From: SZUA-451 sp034721895
GTDB lineage: Bacteria > Campylobacterota > Campylobacteria > Campylobacterales > Sulfurovaceae
Assembly (NCBI GenBank): GCA_034721895.1
Contig: JAYEND010000111.1
Span: 1-13,343 of the forward strand
Reading direction: 5' to 3'
DNA length: 13,343 bases
Under the pieces are notes generated by a model that worked only from the letters and a program-made list of their open reading frames with translations, was not told the DNA's origin and did no database searches. A program made the translations under genes and the position numbers. Below are positions 6,121-13,343 of this stretch, piece by piece; position 1 is the stretch's first letter; each line of letters begins with the position of its first letter.

Positions 6121-7767
6121 ATGAAACTTTTCTCTTATGATATTGACGACCGCTACAGCAAGAGCGTTGCCTACTTCTCTATGGAGTTTGCTATCGATCA
6201 GGCTCTCAAAATCTATTCAGGAGGCCTGGGCTTTCTTGCAGGATCACATATGCGCAGTGCCTACGACCTCAAACAGAATGTTGTGGGTGTCGGACTACTC
6301 TGGAGTTATGGATACTATGACCAGTCACGCAATGAAGACCGGACGCTTCGCCCTACTTATACGAGAAAATTCTATTATTTTCTTAAAGAGCTCGATATCA
6401 GGGTAACGGTCAAAATTGACAATGAAGATGTTGTAGTCAAAGCATTTCTGGTCCAACCAGAAGTATTTGGTGCGGCACCACTGATTCTCCTCTCTACCGA
6501 TACGGACGAAAATGACTACCTTGCACGCACCATTACCCATAAACTCTATGACGGCAATGAACGCACCCGTGTAGCACAGGAGATCGTACTGGGGATCGGT
6601 GGAACCAAGGTACTTGAGGCATTGAACCATAAGATTGACATTTACCATATGAATGAGGGGCATGCTCTGCCACTGGTCTATGAACTTTATGGAAAACACT
6701 ATCAAACGATGGAAGAACTTCGGAAGCATGTCGTCTTTACGACACATACGCCTGAAGCAGCCGGTAATGAAGTGCATAATATCCATTTCCTGCATGAGAT
6801 GGGATTTTTTAACGGGCATTCCCTGGAGACGATACGTGAGCTCAGCGGCTATGAACAAGACGACAACTTCAGTCTGACCGTTGGGGCACTTCGCAGCGCC
6901 AAGATCGCCAATGCCGTCTCCAAAATTCATAGTCTGGTAGCCAACGAAATGTGGGCTGGTGTCGAAGGACGCTGCGATATCATCTCTATCACCAACGCTC
7001 AGAATAAAAAATACTGGACTGACAAAACATTGACCCGGGCACTTGACGAGCATGAAGATTATGAACTTCTTGCCCGCAAAAAGCACCTCAAAAAGATCCT
7101 TTTTGAACTGGTAGCCGATCAAACCGGCAAAATGTTTGATCCAGAGGTACTTACCATTGTCTGGGCACGCCGCTTTGCCGAGTATAAACGTCCCGCTCTG
7201 ATCGCATACGATCTAGCGCGCTTTGTTAAACTGATTACTGATGAAAAGAGGCCGATCCAGATCATCTGGGCAGGAAAGCCCTACCCTACTGATCAGGGTG
7301 CCATCGATATTTTCAATGAACTGATACGGATCAGCCACCATTATAAAAGTATTGCGGTCATCACAGGATATGAACTGAGAATTTCCCGCCTGTGCAAACA
7401 GGGAAGTGACATTTGGCTCAATACACCCAGGATTACACGTGAAGCCAGCGGTACCAGCGGCATGACAGCCAGCATGAATGGCTCCATCCACTTCTCTATC
7501 GATGATGGATGGCATCCGGAATTTGCCAGAGACGGCAAGAATGCCTTTACCATTCCACCGGTTGACCATACGCTTCCAAACGAAAAACAGGATCGTCTGG
7601 ACTATGAAAATATGATGGATATTCTGGAAAATAATATCCTTCCGCTCTACTATGATAATCCAAGAGAGTGGGTTGGTATTATGAAAAATGCGATGTCCGA
7701 AATCGATAATGACTTTGACTCCGGACGCATGGCCAGAGAATATTATGAGCGTATGTTTACAATATAA
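6121..7767 (+). CDS. glgP: GT35 alpha-glucan phosphorylase-like, lacks PLP lysine
   Basis: A 548-residue member of the short alpha-glucan phosphorylase group (GT35). Family landmarks are clear: YFSMEFAI (18-25), SGGLGFLAG (33-41), HMNEGH (176-181), THTPEAAGNEVH (208-219) and RRFAEYKR (350-357), whose Arg351 and Lys356 match phosphate-contacting residues of muscle phosphorylase. The cofactor site is abnormal. In EASGTSGMTASMNG (441-454), Thr449 (codon ACA at 7465-7467) occupies the position of the lysine that binds pyridoxal phosphate, Lys680 in rabbit muscle enzyme. Classical phosphorolysis is therefore doubtful. It may be a non-PLP glucosyltransferase, a regulatory or glucan-binding protein, or a divergent phosphorylase. 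It lacks the N-terminal extension of the longer Thermus and mycobacterial enzymes. AAGG lies before the start, and pgi ends 13 bases upstream. Family is certain; activity is open. Confidence 0.85.
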   Translation: MKLFSYDIDDRYSKSVAYFSMEFAIDQALKIYSGGLGFLAGSHMRSAYDLKQNVVGVGLLWSYGYYDQSRNEDRTLRPTYTRKFYYFLKELDIRVTVKIDNEDVVVKAFLVQPEVFGAAPLILLSTDTDENDYLARTITHKLYDGNERTRVAQEIVLGIGGTKVLEALNHKIDIYHMNEGHALPLVYELYGKHYQTMEELRKHVVFTTHTPEAAGNEVHNIHFLHEMGFFNGHSLETIRELSGYEQDDNFSLTVGALRSAKIANAVSKIHSLVANEMWAGVEGRCDIISITNAQNKKYWTDKTLTRALDEHEDYELLARKKHLKKILFELVADQTGKMFDPEVLTIVWARRFAEYKRPALIAYDLARFVKLITDEKRPIQIIWAGKPYPTDQGAIDIFNELIRISHHYKSIAVITGYELRISRLCKQGSDIWLNTPRITREASGTSGMTASMNGSIHFSIDDGWHPEFARDGKNAFTIPPVDHTLPNEKQDRLDYENMMDILENNILPLYYDNPREWVGIMKNAMSEIDNDFDSGRMAREYYERMFTI

Positions 7768-7779
7768 AGGAAAAATAAC

Positions 7780-9000
7780 ATGACTTCCAATATCACTACC
7801 ATGATGGGTGTAAAAAGTCTCAAAGATATTGATGTCACCGGAAAGCGTGTTCTGATCCGTGTCGACTTCAATGTACCTGTTGATTCGCATAACAATATTT
7901 CAGATGATCGCCGTATCCGGGCGGCACTTCCGACGATCAATTACTGTATCGACCATAATGCCTGCTCGATTACGCTGGTTTCTCATTTTGGACGCCCCAA
8001 AGGCAAATATGATGAGAAATACTCTTTAAAGCATATCATCAAACGTCTCGAACGGCTGCTGCAGAAACGGGTTGAATTTATCGAAGATTTTGCAAGCTCC
8101 AGAGATGAGATAGCCACCTGCTCGCTTGAACGTGTTTTTTTGCTTGAAAATATACGATTTTATGAAGGTGAAAAACAAAATGACCCTGAGTTGGCAAAGA
8201 GACTTGCCTCCATCTGCGATGTCTATGTCAATGATGCCTTTGGTACTTCCCATCGTGAGCACGCTTCTACCTATGGCGTGATGGATTTTGTCGACACCAA
8301 GGTAGCCGGCTTTTTGATGATGCGTGAAATCGAAGCCTTTTCAAAAGCATTGGAAAATCCTGTACGTCCTATCGCGCTGGTTATTGGCGGGGCAAAGATC
8401 TCATCAAAAATCACACTACTCAAGTCCGTGCTTCAGAAAGTAGACAAACTCATTATTGGCGGTGCCATGAGCAATACTTTCCTCAAGGCACAGGGCTATG
8501 ATATGCAAAGCTCTCTTTATGAAGAAGAGTACATTGAAATCGCTGCTGAAGTATTGATACTGGCACGGGAAAATGGTGTTAAAGTTTATCTTCCTGTCGA
8601 TGTCGTCATTGCCGATTCGATCGAAACACCTATTGATGTCAAGGTGGTACCTGCACAGGATGTCCTCGAGAACTTCAAAGCAGTAGATATCGGACCGGCT
8701 ACTGCCAAGCTCTTCAGTGAAGCTATCGAACTCTCCAATACGATCATTTGGAACGGGCCTATGGGGATCTATGAGATCCCAAGATTTTCCAAAGGTACCT
8801 ACAAGATGGCAAGTGCAATTGCTGACTCTTATGCCTACACGATCGTGGGCGGCGGTGATACGGCTGATGCCGTTGACAAAGCAGGAGAAGCCGACAATTT
8901 CAGCTTTATCTCTACAGGCGGCGGTGCGAGCCTGGAACTGCTGGAAGGTAAAATCCTGCCAGGCTTCAGCAGACTCGACCGCAAGAAGGAGGAAGCATAA
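7780..9000 (+). CDS. pgk: Phosphoglycerate kinase
   Basis: A 406-residue monomeric kinase for 1,3-bisphosphoglycerate + ADP = 3-phosphoglycerate + ATP. Motifs in order: RVDFNVP (27-33), SHFGRPKG (68-75), LLENIRFYEGE (121-131), VYVNDAFGTSHREHAS (148-163), the nucleotide-side GGAKISSKI (203-211), DIGPATAKLF (303-312), NGPMGIYE (325-332), GGGDT (357-361) and STGGGASLE (378-386). The protein is full length. It starts about eight residues before the usual family N-terminus; a second ATG at codon 9 is possible, but AAAGGA (7766-7771), overlapping the stop of the GT35 gene, favours the first. Its stop overlaps the pfkA start in TAATG. Placement after gap, pgi and the GT35 gene puts both reversible lower-glycolysis steps in one transcript. 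Confidence 0.97.
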   Translation: MTSNITTMMGVKSLKDIDVTGKRVLIRVDFNVPVDSHNNISDDRRIRAALPTINYCIDHNACSITLVSHFGRPKGKYDEKYSLKHIIKRLERLLQKRVEFIEDFASSRDEIATCSLERVFLLENIRFYEGEKQNDPELAKRLASICDVYVNDAFGTSHREHASTYGVMDFVDTKVAGFLMMREIEAFSKALENPVRPIALVIGGAKISSKITLLKSVLQKVDKLIIGGAMSNTFLKAQGYDMQSSLYEEEYIEIAAEVLILARENGVKVYLPVDVVIADSIETPIDVKVVPAQDVLENFKAVDIGPATAKLFSEAIELSNTIIWNGPMGIYEIPRFSKGTYKMASAIADSYAYTIVGGGDTADAVDKAGEADNFSFISTGGGASLELLEGKILPGFSRLDRKKEEA

Positions 9001-9959
9001 TGGCTTTGGCAATTATGTCTTCGGGTGGTGATGCACCCGGTATGAATCCTGCTATCAAAAAGTTTGTCGACTATGCCTACAAGATGGGAGAACGCCCCTA
9101 TCTGATTTATGATGGACTTGAAGGCTTGATCGATAACAAGATCAAACCGGCAACCCATCATGATGTGGCAGGTATCCTGCACCGTGGCGGTACGATTATC
9201 CGATCATCACGCTCCCCGCGTTTTTTTGAATATAAATACCGCGAGCAGGCTTACAATAATCTCAAAGAACATGACATCAAAGGCCTTGTTGTGCTTGGCG
9301 GCGACGGCTCCTTTCGTGCCATGGATAGGTTCAGTTCGGAATTTGATCTGCATTTTGTCGGAATCCCTTCAACGATCGATAACGATATTTATGGAACCGA
9401 ATATTGCCTGGGGGTTGATACGGCACTCAACGTCATTCGTGATGCTCTCGATAAGATACGAGATACTGCCTCCTCTTTCAACCGTGCATTCCTGGTCGAA
9501 GTGATGGGAAGAGACTGCGGCTATCTGGCGATCATATCAGCGATGGTAAGCGGTGCAGAAGTCTGTGTCATTCCTGAAACCAAATTTGACTACGAAAAAG
9601 TAGGCAAGCGTCTGCGACAAGAGGTTGAAGAGGGACGTAATTATGCCCTTGCGATCGTCTCTGAAGGTACCAAACAGACGAAAGAAGTCCACAAATGGCT
9701 TCAGGATACGATCGGACTGGAAACACGTGTCAGTATCCTCGGACATATTCAGCGCGGAGGCAATCCGACAGTACGTGATCGACTCATGGCATTTGCTTTT
9801 ACTATCGCTGCTGTTGACCATCTGCTGTCGCACAACAATTCCAATAAAGTCGTTGTCTATCAAAAAGGTGAATTCAAACTGATCGAGATCGAAGAGGTGG
9901 TATCAAACAAATATCAGTTGCCCCAAAAATATCTCGATGCAATCAGTTTACTAGATTAA
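9000..9959 (+). CDS. pfkA: 6-phosphofructokinase, ATP-type
   Basis: A 319-residue PFK-A enzyme phosphorylating fructose-6-P to fructose-1,6-bisphosphate. It has the N-terminal SSGGDAPGMN (7-16), Arg71, GGDGS (100-104), PSTIDND (123-129) with catalytic Asp127, Arg162, MGRDCGY (169-175) and GHIQRGG, much like E. coli PfkA (320 residues). The Gly after the Asp of GGDG points to ATP rather than pyrophosphate as donor, since PPi enzymes usually have Asp there. The second discriminator, Gly124 in E. coli and Lys in PPi enzymes, is Ser here, so the donor is probably but not certainly ATP. A strong AAGGAGG (8986-8992) sits inside the end of pgk, and the start overlaps its stop. PFK is absent from Helicobacter and Campylobacter jejuni, so its presence suggests a complete Embden-Meyerhof trunk here. 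Confidence 0.94.
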   Translation: MALAIMSSGGDAPGMNPAIKKFVDYAYKMGERPYLIYDGLEGLIDNKIKPATHHDVAGILHRGGTIIRSSRSPRFFEYKYREQAYNNLKEHDIKGLVVLGGDGSFRAMDRFSSEFDLHFVGIPSTIDNDIYGTEYCLGVDTALNVIRDALDKIRDTASSFNRAFLVEVMGRDCGYLAIISAMVSGAEVCVIPETKFDYEKVGKRLRQEVEEGRNYALAIVSEGTKQTKEVHKWLQDTIGLETRVSILGHIQRGGNPTVRDRLMAFAFTIAAVDHLLSHNNSNKVVVYQKGEFKLIEIEEVVSNKYQLPQKYLDAISLLD

Positions 9960-9965
9960 TCTCGA

Positions 9966-9971
9966 TATAAT
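9966..9971 (+). promoter_or_regulatory. Possible internal -10 before the CBM48 gene
   Basis: A perfect TATAAT lies in the 50-base gap after pfkA, about 38 bases before the CBM48 start. A -35 hexamer at suitable spacing is not evident. An internal promoter would let the small CBM48 protein be made in excess over the enzymes, but read-through from pfkA is equally possible. Confidence 0.3.
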
Positions 9972-10009
9972 CACTTGATTAAATTAATTTTAAAAAAAAG
10001 GAGTATTAC

Positions 10010-10285
10010 ATGATAAAAATTACAAAAAAAGGAAAAAAGGCCTGGGTGACTTTCACAGCGCCTGTTGAAGAGGTTGAAAGCGTAGAACTGGTAGGTGATT
10101 GGAACGACTGGACACCTGAAGTGATGAAGCAGAAAAAAAGTGGAGAATTCTATCTGACAAAAGTCCTTAGTATTGGGAATGATTACGAGTTTGGATATCG
10201 TAGCAATGGTGCGTGGATTCTTGACGAAACACTTGATAAAATAGAGAGTCCATACGGAAGTCACAATTCGCTTTTGGCACTGTAA
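10010..10285 (+). CDS. Stand-alone CBM48 glycogen-binding protein
   Basis: A 91-residue protein consisting almost wholly of one early-set beta-sandwich of the CBM48/AMPK-beta glycogen-binding type. Diagnostic features are VELVGDWNDW (25-34) with the paired Trp31 and Trp34, a central aromatic strand around EFYL (46-49), YEFGYRSNGAWILDE (59-73), and a terminal PYGSHNSLL segment. These domains normally sit at the N-terminus of branching or debranching enzymes or in AMPK beta subunits. Here there is no catalytic partner in the chain and no signal peptide, so it is cytoplasmic. AAGGAG at 9998-10003 supports the start. Between glycolytic genes and glucan genes, it may coat the glucan, tether enzymes to it or sense it. 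Domain assignment is firm; the role is inferred. Confidence 0.82.
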   Translation: MIKITKKGKKAWVTFTAPVEEVESVELVGDWNDWTPEVMKQKKSGEFYLTKVLSIGNDYEFGYRSNGAWILDETLDKIESPYGSHNSLLAL

Positions 10286-10507
10286 TATCAGGGTATTGTT
10301 CCTGGGGATTTGGCTGAGATTTCACTAATCTTTTACCAAATCTCACACTTTCAAAGCCCATCATAAATATTTAGTGTTTTTTAGGTTCTATTTAGTCTAC
10401 ATTCAAACAGTTGGATATACAATAGAATTATATAAGTGATAATAAGTGGTGTAATTATGCCATCATTAAAATTTATATTTATCAATATCAGAAAGGAGCA
10501 GTAACTT
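10286..10507 (+). promoter_or_regulatory. Spacer with stem-loop and phased TTTAG repeats
   Basis: A 222-base, strongly AT-rich spacer before the nucleotidyltransferase gene. No gene is visible in it. It contains a long-loop inverted repeat (10315-10345), three TTTAG copies starting at 10370, 10380 and 10391 (10- and 11-base steps), and TATA-rich stretches at 10416-10423 and 10431-10436 that could be -10 elements, though none has a well-spaced -35. The length and composition suggest a new promoter for the downstream pair of genes. An AAGGAG at 10493-10498 is the ribosome site of the next gene. Confidence 0.4.
10315..10345 (+). terminator. Weak candidate terminator or operator hairpin
   Basis: TGAGATTT (10315-10322) and AAATCTCA (10338-10345) form a perfect eight-base-pair stem around a 15-base loop, 30 bases after the CBM48 stop. 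An overlapping alternative pairs GATTTGG (10307-10313) with CCAAATC (10336-10342). The downstream sequence has only CTTT rather than a T run, so intrinsic termination would be weak. An operator is an alternative. Confidence 0.3.
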
Positions 10508-13009
10508 ATGAAAGCAGTAGTCATGGCAGGAGGATTCGGATCACGAATCCAACCTCTCACAAATTCCAGACCCAAACCAATGTTACCGGTAGTCAACCGT
10601 CCAATGATGGAAAATACGATGATAACCCTCAGGGATTTGGGGATTAAAGATTTTATTGTTCTGCTCTATTTCAAGCCTGAGGTGATCCAGGATTATTTTG
10701 GTGATGGCAGTCAATTTGGTATGAATATTACTTATGTAATTCCTGATGATGATTACGGGACAGCAGGTGCTGTCAAGCTGGCACAGGAGCTCATCGGTGA
10801 TGATAATTTTATCATTATCAGCGGTGACCTGGTGACTGATTTTGATTTTAAAAAGATTTTTGAATATCATGAGAAAAAAGAGTCGAAACTGACAATCACA
10901 CTTACGTCTGTGGAGAACCCTTTGGAGTTTGGTGTAGTCATCGCCAATAATGAGGGCAGGATTGAGAAATTTCTTGAGAAACCAAGCTGGGGAGAAGTTT
11001 TCAGCGATACGATCAATACCGGTATCTACATCATAGAACCAGAGATCCTCGACTATATTCCCAAAGGAGAGGATTTTGACTTTGCCAAAGATCTCTTCCC
11101 TCTTCTTATGGAAGAAGGTGTTGAACTGATCGCCGGCAATGCGCAGGGATATTGGAGAGACGTCGGAAATCCGGACAGTTATAGAGAGGTACATGAGGAT
11201 ATCATGAGTGGACGGGTTAGCTTCAGGATGCCCGGAGACATGGCCAGGTATCCTGACGGCGAACTCTACAGTACTGAACCTTATGAACTGGATGAGAGTA
11301 TAGAGATCATCGGAAAAGTGGTATTGGGTAAAAATGTCACTATTGGCAAAAGAACCAAACTCAAAAATGTCGTCATCTCTGACAATGTTGAAGTCGGCGA
11401 AGATGGCAAAATCAGCAATTCGGTTATCTGGGAAAATGTGATGATCGGTAAAGGCACCAAGATTGACAACGGTGTGATCTGTAATAATAATATCATTGGT
11501 AAAAATACTAAAATGACAGCAGGGATCATCCTTGCAGAGGGTTGTGAGATCGGTGAACTTGTCACGGTAGAAAAAGATGTCACCATTTGGCCGGATAAAA
11601 AGATCGAATCCGCTTCTATCGTCAGCAGCAATGTCATCCTGGGGAGCAAATATAAGAATTCCATTTTTGAAAATGGGATGGTCATAGGAAAATCCAATGT
11701 TGAATTCTCCTGTGAAATGTCCAGTAAACTGGCTGAAGCTTTTGGCGTACAACTTCCTGTAGGCAGTACTGTCCTGGTAGCCAGAGATCATCATAAAAGT
11801 TCGCGAATGCTTAAGCGGGCTTTTGTGGGAGGAATGCTGGCTGCAGGAATCAATGTTGTGGACCTCAAAAGCATCCCCTCTTCAGTAATGCGTTTTGATC
11901 TGTTCCATCATCCAGAGTATATTGCAGGTGTTTTTTTCAGACAGGTCAGAGATGATACGACCAGTACCGTAGTTACTTTCTATAATGATGAAGCACTTCG
12001 TATCAACAATGATCTCGCCAAAAAAATTGAAAAAGCCTTTTTTAAAGAGACTTTCAGAAGAGTGGATTTCAGCGATATCGGGAGAGTAACTGAATCTCAC
12101 CGTATTCAGGAGTGTGGCGACTACAAAAAAAGTATGGAAGAGAGTTTCCAAAAGAGACTTTTCTCCTGTGTCGACTGTCGGATCGCAGTGGATATGATGC
12201 ATGGTTCAGCTTGTGAAGTTTTCCCTTATGTGCTCAATGATCTCAATATTGATAATATGATCTTTAACGGCTTTTATGATGCCCATCGCCTATCTAACTT
12301 CAAATCCCTACGCAAGCATTCTATCGATGATATGGAAAAGATCGTCAAAAGCCTGGAACTCGATGCAGGCTTTTTACTCTTTCCTTTTGGACAGCGTCTG
12401 GAGATTGTTTGTGACAAAGGAACTCTACTCTCAAAGCAGGATTCCCTGCTGGTCGTTCTTGCACTGATGGATATTGAGGCTGCCAATGAGGGTAAAAAAC
12501 ATATCTTCCTGCCAACCTGGGCTCCGGATATGGTCAATTTTGAGTATCTTGACATCGAGTATGGCAAATATGCAGACTTTACAGCAGAACAGCTAAAGCA
12601 GTATGATTTGATCGCAACGGCTGACGGCAACTTTGCCTTTACCGAATTTTCTCTCTATAGAGACTCCATGTATGCAGCCCTCAAAATTCTGGAGATGCTT
12701 GTCAAATATAATATTAAGCTCTCTGAACTGGTCAGCAGAACGGAAAACTTCTATCATACCCATTCAGCGATAGAATGTCCACAGGCACTTAAGGGAAAAA
12801 TGATGCGTAAATTCCTTGAAGATGCCAGAGACAAGCGCTCCTCCTCTGCTGATGGTGTTAAGATCTGGTTGACTGATAGCAACTGGATATTGATGATACC
12901 TGATCAGTACAGTGACCATCTCAACCTTTACATACAGGCTGAAAATGAAGCAGCCGGCCAAGCGATCTATGATCAGTATAAAGAAAAAATTGAGAGTTGG
13001 GCAGAGTAA
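10508..13009 (+). CDS. Sugar-1-P nucleotidyltransferase fused to degenerate PMM
   Basis: An 833-residue three-part protein. Residues 1-235 are a sugar-1-phosphate nucleotidyltransferase that looks active: AGGFGSR (7-13), RPKPMLPV (21-28) with Lys24, Asp107, EKP (157-159), NTGIY (170-174) and WRDVG with Asp218. Residues about 265-395 are hexapeptide repeats forming a left-handed beta helix. Residues about 405-833 resemble phosphomannomutase/phosphoglucomutase, but every active-site loop is degenerate: Val480 replaces the phosphoserine, Phe625/Phe627/Gln629 replace the three metal Asp, GEMSGH is lost near 704-709, and the phosphate-binding arginine is Ile797. Such proteins are usually named mannose-1-P guanylyltransferase/phosphomannomutase; here the mutase half is probably catalytically dead and perhaps regulatory. 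With glucan genes on both sides, the product could be ADP-, UDP- or GDP-sugar; sequence does not decide. AAGGAG lies nine bases before the start. Confidence 0.85.
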   Translation: MKAVVMAGGFGSRIQPLTNSRPKPMLPVVNRPMMENTMITLRDLGIKDFIVLLYFKPEVIQDYFGDGSQFGMNITYVIPDDDYGTAGAVKLAQELIGDDNFIIISGDLVTDFDFKKIFEYHEKKESKLTITLTSVENPLEFGVVIANNEGRIEKFLEKPSWGEVFSDTINTGIYIIEPEILDYIPKGEDFDFAKDLFPLLMEEGVELIAGNAQGYWRDVGNPDSYREVHEDIMSGRVSFRMPGDMARYPDGELYSTEPYELDESIEIIGKVVLGKNVTIGKRTKLKNVVISDNVEVGEDGKISNSVIWENVMIGKGTKIDNGVICNNNIIGKNTKMTAGIILAEGCEIGELVTVEKDVTIWPDKKIESASIVSSNVILGSKYKNSIFENGMVIGKSNVEFSCEMSSKLAEAFGVQLPVGSTVLVARDHHKSSRMLKRAFVGGMLAAGINVVDLKSIPSSVMRFDLFHHPEYIAGVFFRQVRDDTTSTVVTFYNDEALRINNDLAKKIEKAFFKETFRRVDFSDIGRVTESHRIQECGDYKKSMEESFQKRLFSCVDCRIAVDMMHGSACEVFPYVLNDLNIDNMIFNGFYDAHRLSNFKSLRKHSIDDMEKIVKSLELDAGFLLFPFGQRLEIVCDKGTLLSKQDSLLVVLALMDIEAANEGKKHIFLPTWAPDMVNFEYLDIEYGKYADFTAEQLKQYDLIATADGNFAFTEFSLYRDSMYAALKILEMLVKYNIKLSELVSRTENFYHTHSAIECPQALKGKMMRKFLEDARDKRSSSADGVKIWLTDSNWILMIPDQYSDHLNLYIQAENEAAGQAIYDQYKEKIESWAE

Positions 13010-13012
13010 ATA

Positions 13013-13343
13013 ATGCAACTGGCTTTTCTATGGCATATGCACCAACCCGATTATCGGGATGCTTCCGGTATCATACAGATGCCATGGGTTTTTCTGCATG
13101 CTATCAAGGATTACTATGATATGCCTTGGATGCTTGCCCGTCACAGTGGACTGAAAGCTACATTCAACATTACTCCGCCACTGATAGAGCAGATACAACT
13201 CTACAGTGAAGACATAGTCTCAAATGATCGTTTTTTCACTTTATGGATGAAGCACCCGTCGGAACTGAATGAAACAGATCGTCAGTGGATGATCAAGATG
13301 TGTAAAAGCGGGCCGTATGAAACCATGATCGAACCGATAGAGC
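13013..13343 (+). CDS. GH57 family glycoside hydrolase, N-terminal part
   Basis: The first 110 residues of a gene that continues past the right edge. It opens with LAFLWHMHQP (3-12), the conserved region 1 HxHQP motif of GH57 enzymes with His8 and His10, followed by DYRD, MPWVFLHAIKDYYDM (23-37) and a KATFNITPPLIEQI segment (48-61) typical of the family barrel. GH57 includes alpha-amylases, amylopullulanases, 4-alpha-glucanotransferases and glycogen branching enzymes, all acting on alpha-1,4/1,6-glucans. The specific activity depends on the missing part, including the catalytic Glu and Asp. No signal peptide is present, so it is intracellular. It starts three bases after the preceding stop with only a weak GAG upstream, implying translational coupling. 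Confidence 0.85.
   Translation, partial: MQLAFLWHMHQPDYRDASGIIQMPWVFLHAIKDYYDMPWMLARHSGLKATFNITPPLIEQIQLYSEDIVSNDRFFTLWMKHPSELNETDRQWMIKMCKSGPYETMIEPIE

Noticed and set aside
9953..9962. Palindrome AGATTAATCT over the pfkA stop codon
   Set aside because: Short, AT-rich and without a repeat elsewhere; chance is sufficient.
10583..11794. Minus-strand 403-codon frame opposite the nucleotidyltransferase gene
   Set aside because: Long only because codon bias on the coding strand avoids antisense stops; no recognisable motif, and the opposite strand has intact NTP-transferase and hexapeptide motifs.

Overview
The window reads as chromosomal DNA from a moderately AT-rich Gram-negative bacterium. 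It is most likely a free-living Campylobacterota of the Sulfurovum/Sulfurimonas kind. That assignment is inference: it rests on a CetB/Aer-like stand-alone PAS protein, low-GC spacers with purine-rich ribosome sites, and the general look of the proteins. No rRNA, tRNA, CRISPR array, insertion sequence or phage gene is visible.

Layout. Bases 1-334 hold no convincing gene, only short palindromes and three spaced GACCATT repeats. Two minus-strand genes follow: a PAS redox/energy-taxis sensor (335-838) and a cytosolic 5'-nucleotidase of the cN-I family (901-1797). The divergent spacer 1798-2020 separates them from a long plus-strand run of central sugar metabolism: pgm, gap, pgi, a short GT35 alpha-glucan phosphorylase-like gene, pgk, pfkA, a 91-residue stand-alone CBM48 protein, an 833-residue sugar nucleotidyltransferase fused to a phosphomannomutase-like domain, and the start of a GH57 glycosidase or branching-enzyme-like gene that runs off the right edge.

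How the genes fit together. Glucose-1-P (from the glucan or going to it) is joined by Pgm to glucose-6-P, by Pgi to fructose-6-P and by PfkA to fructose-1,6-bisphosphate. Gap and Pgk handle the lower triose steps. The glucan-side genes (GT35, CBM48, NDP-sugar synthase-like, GH57) sit among or directly after them. The cluster therefore looks like one locus for moving carbon between the Embden-Meyerhof trunk and a storage polysaccharide. Aldolase, triose-phosphate isomerase, fructose-bisphosphatase and glycogen synthase are not in this window. gap-pgi and pgk-pfkA overlap by one base (TAATG), and pgi-GT35, GT35-pgk and nucleotidyltransferase-GH57 are separated by only 3-13 bases, so co-transcription is very likely.

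Most noteworthy. Several proteins here have the fold of a known enzyme but have lost defining residues. The GT35 protein has Thr449 where phosphorylases carry the PLP-binding lysine. The phosphomannomutase-like half of the 833-residue protein has lost its catalytic Ser, all three metal Asp and the phosphate-binding loop. Gap has non-classical residues at both main NAD-selectivity positions. Together with the lone CBM48 protein, this suggests a glucan system that does not work exactly as the standard annotations would imply.
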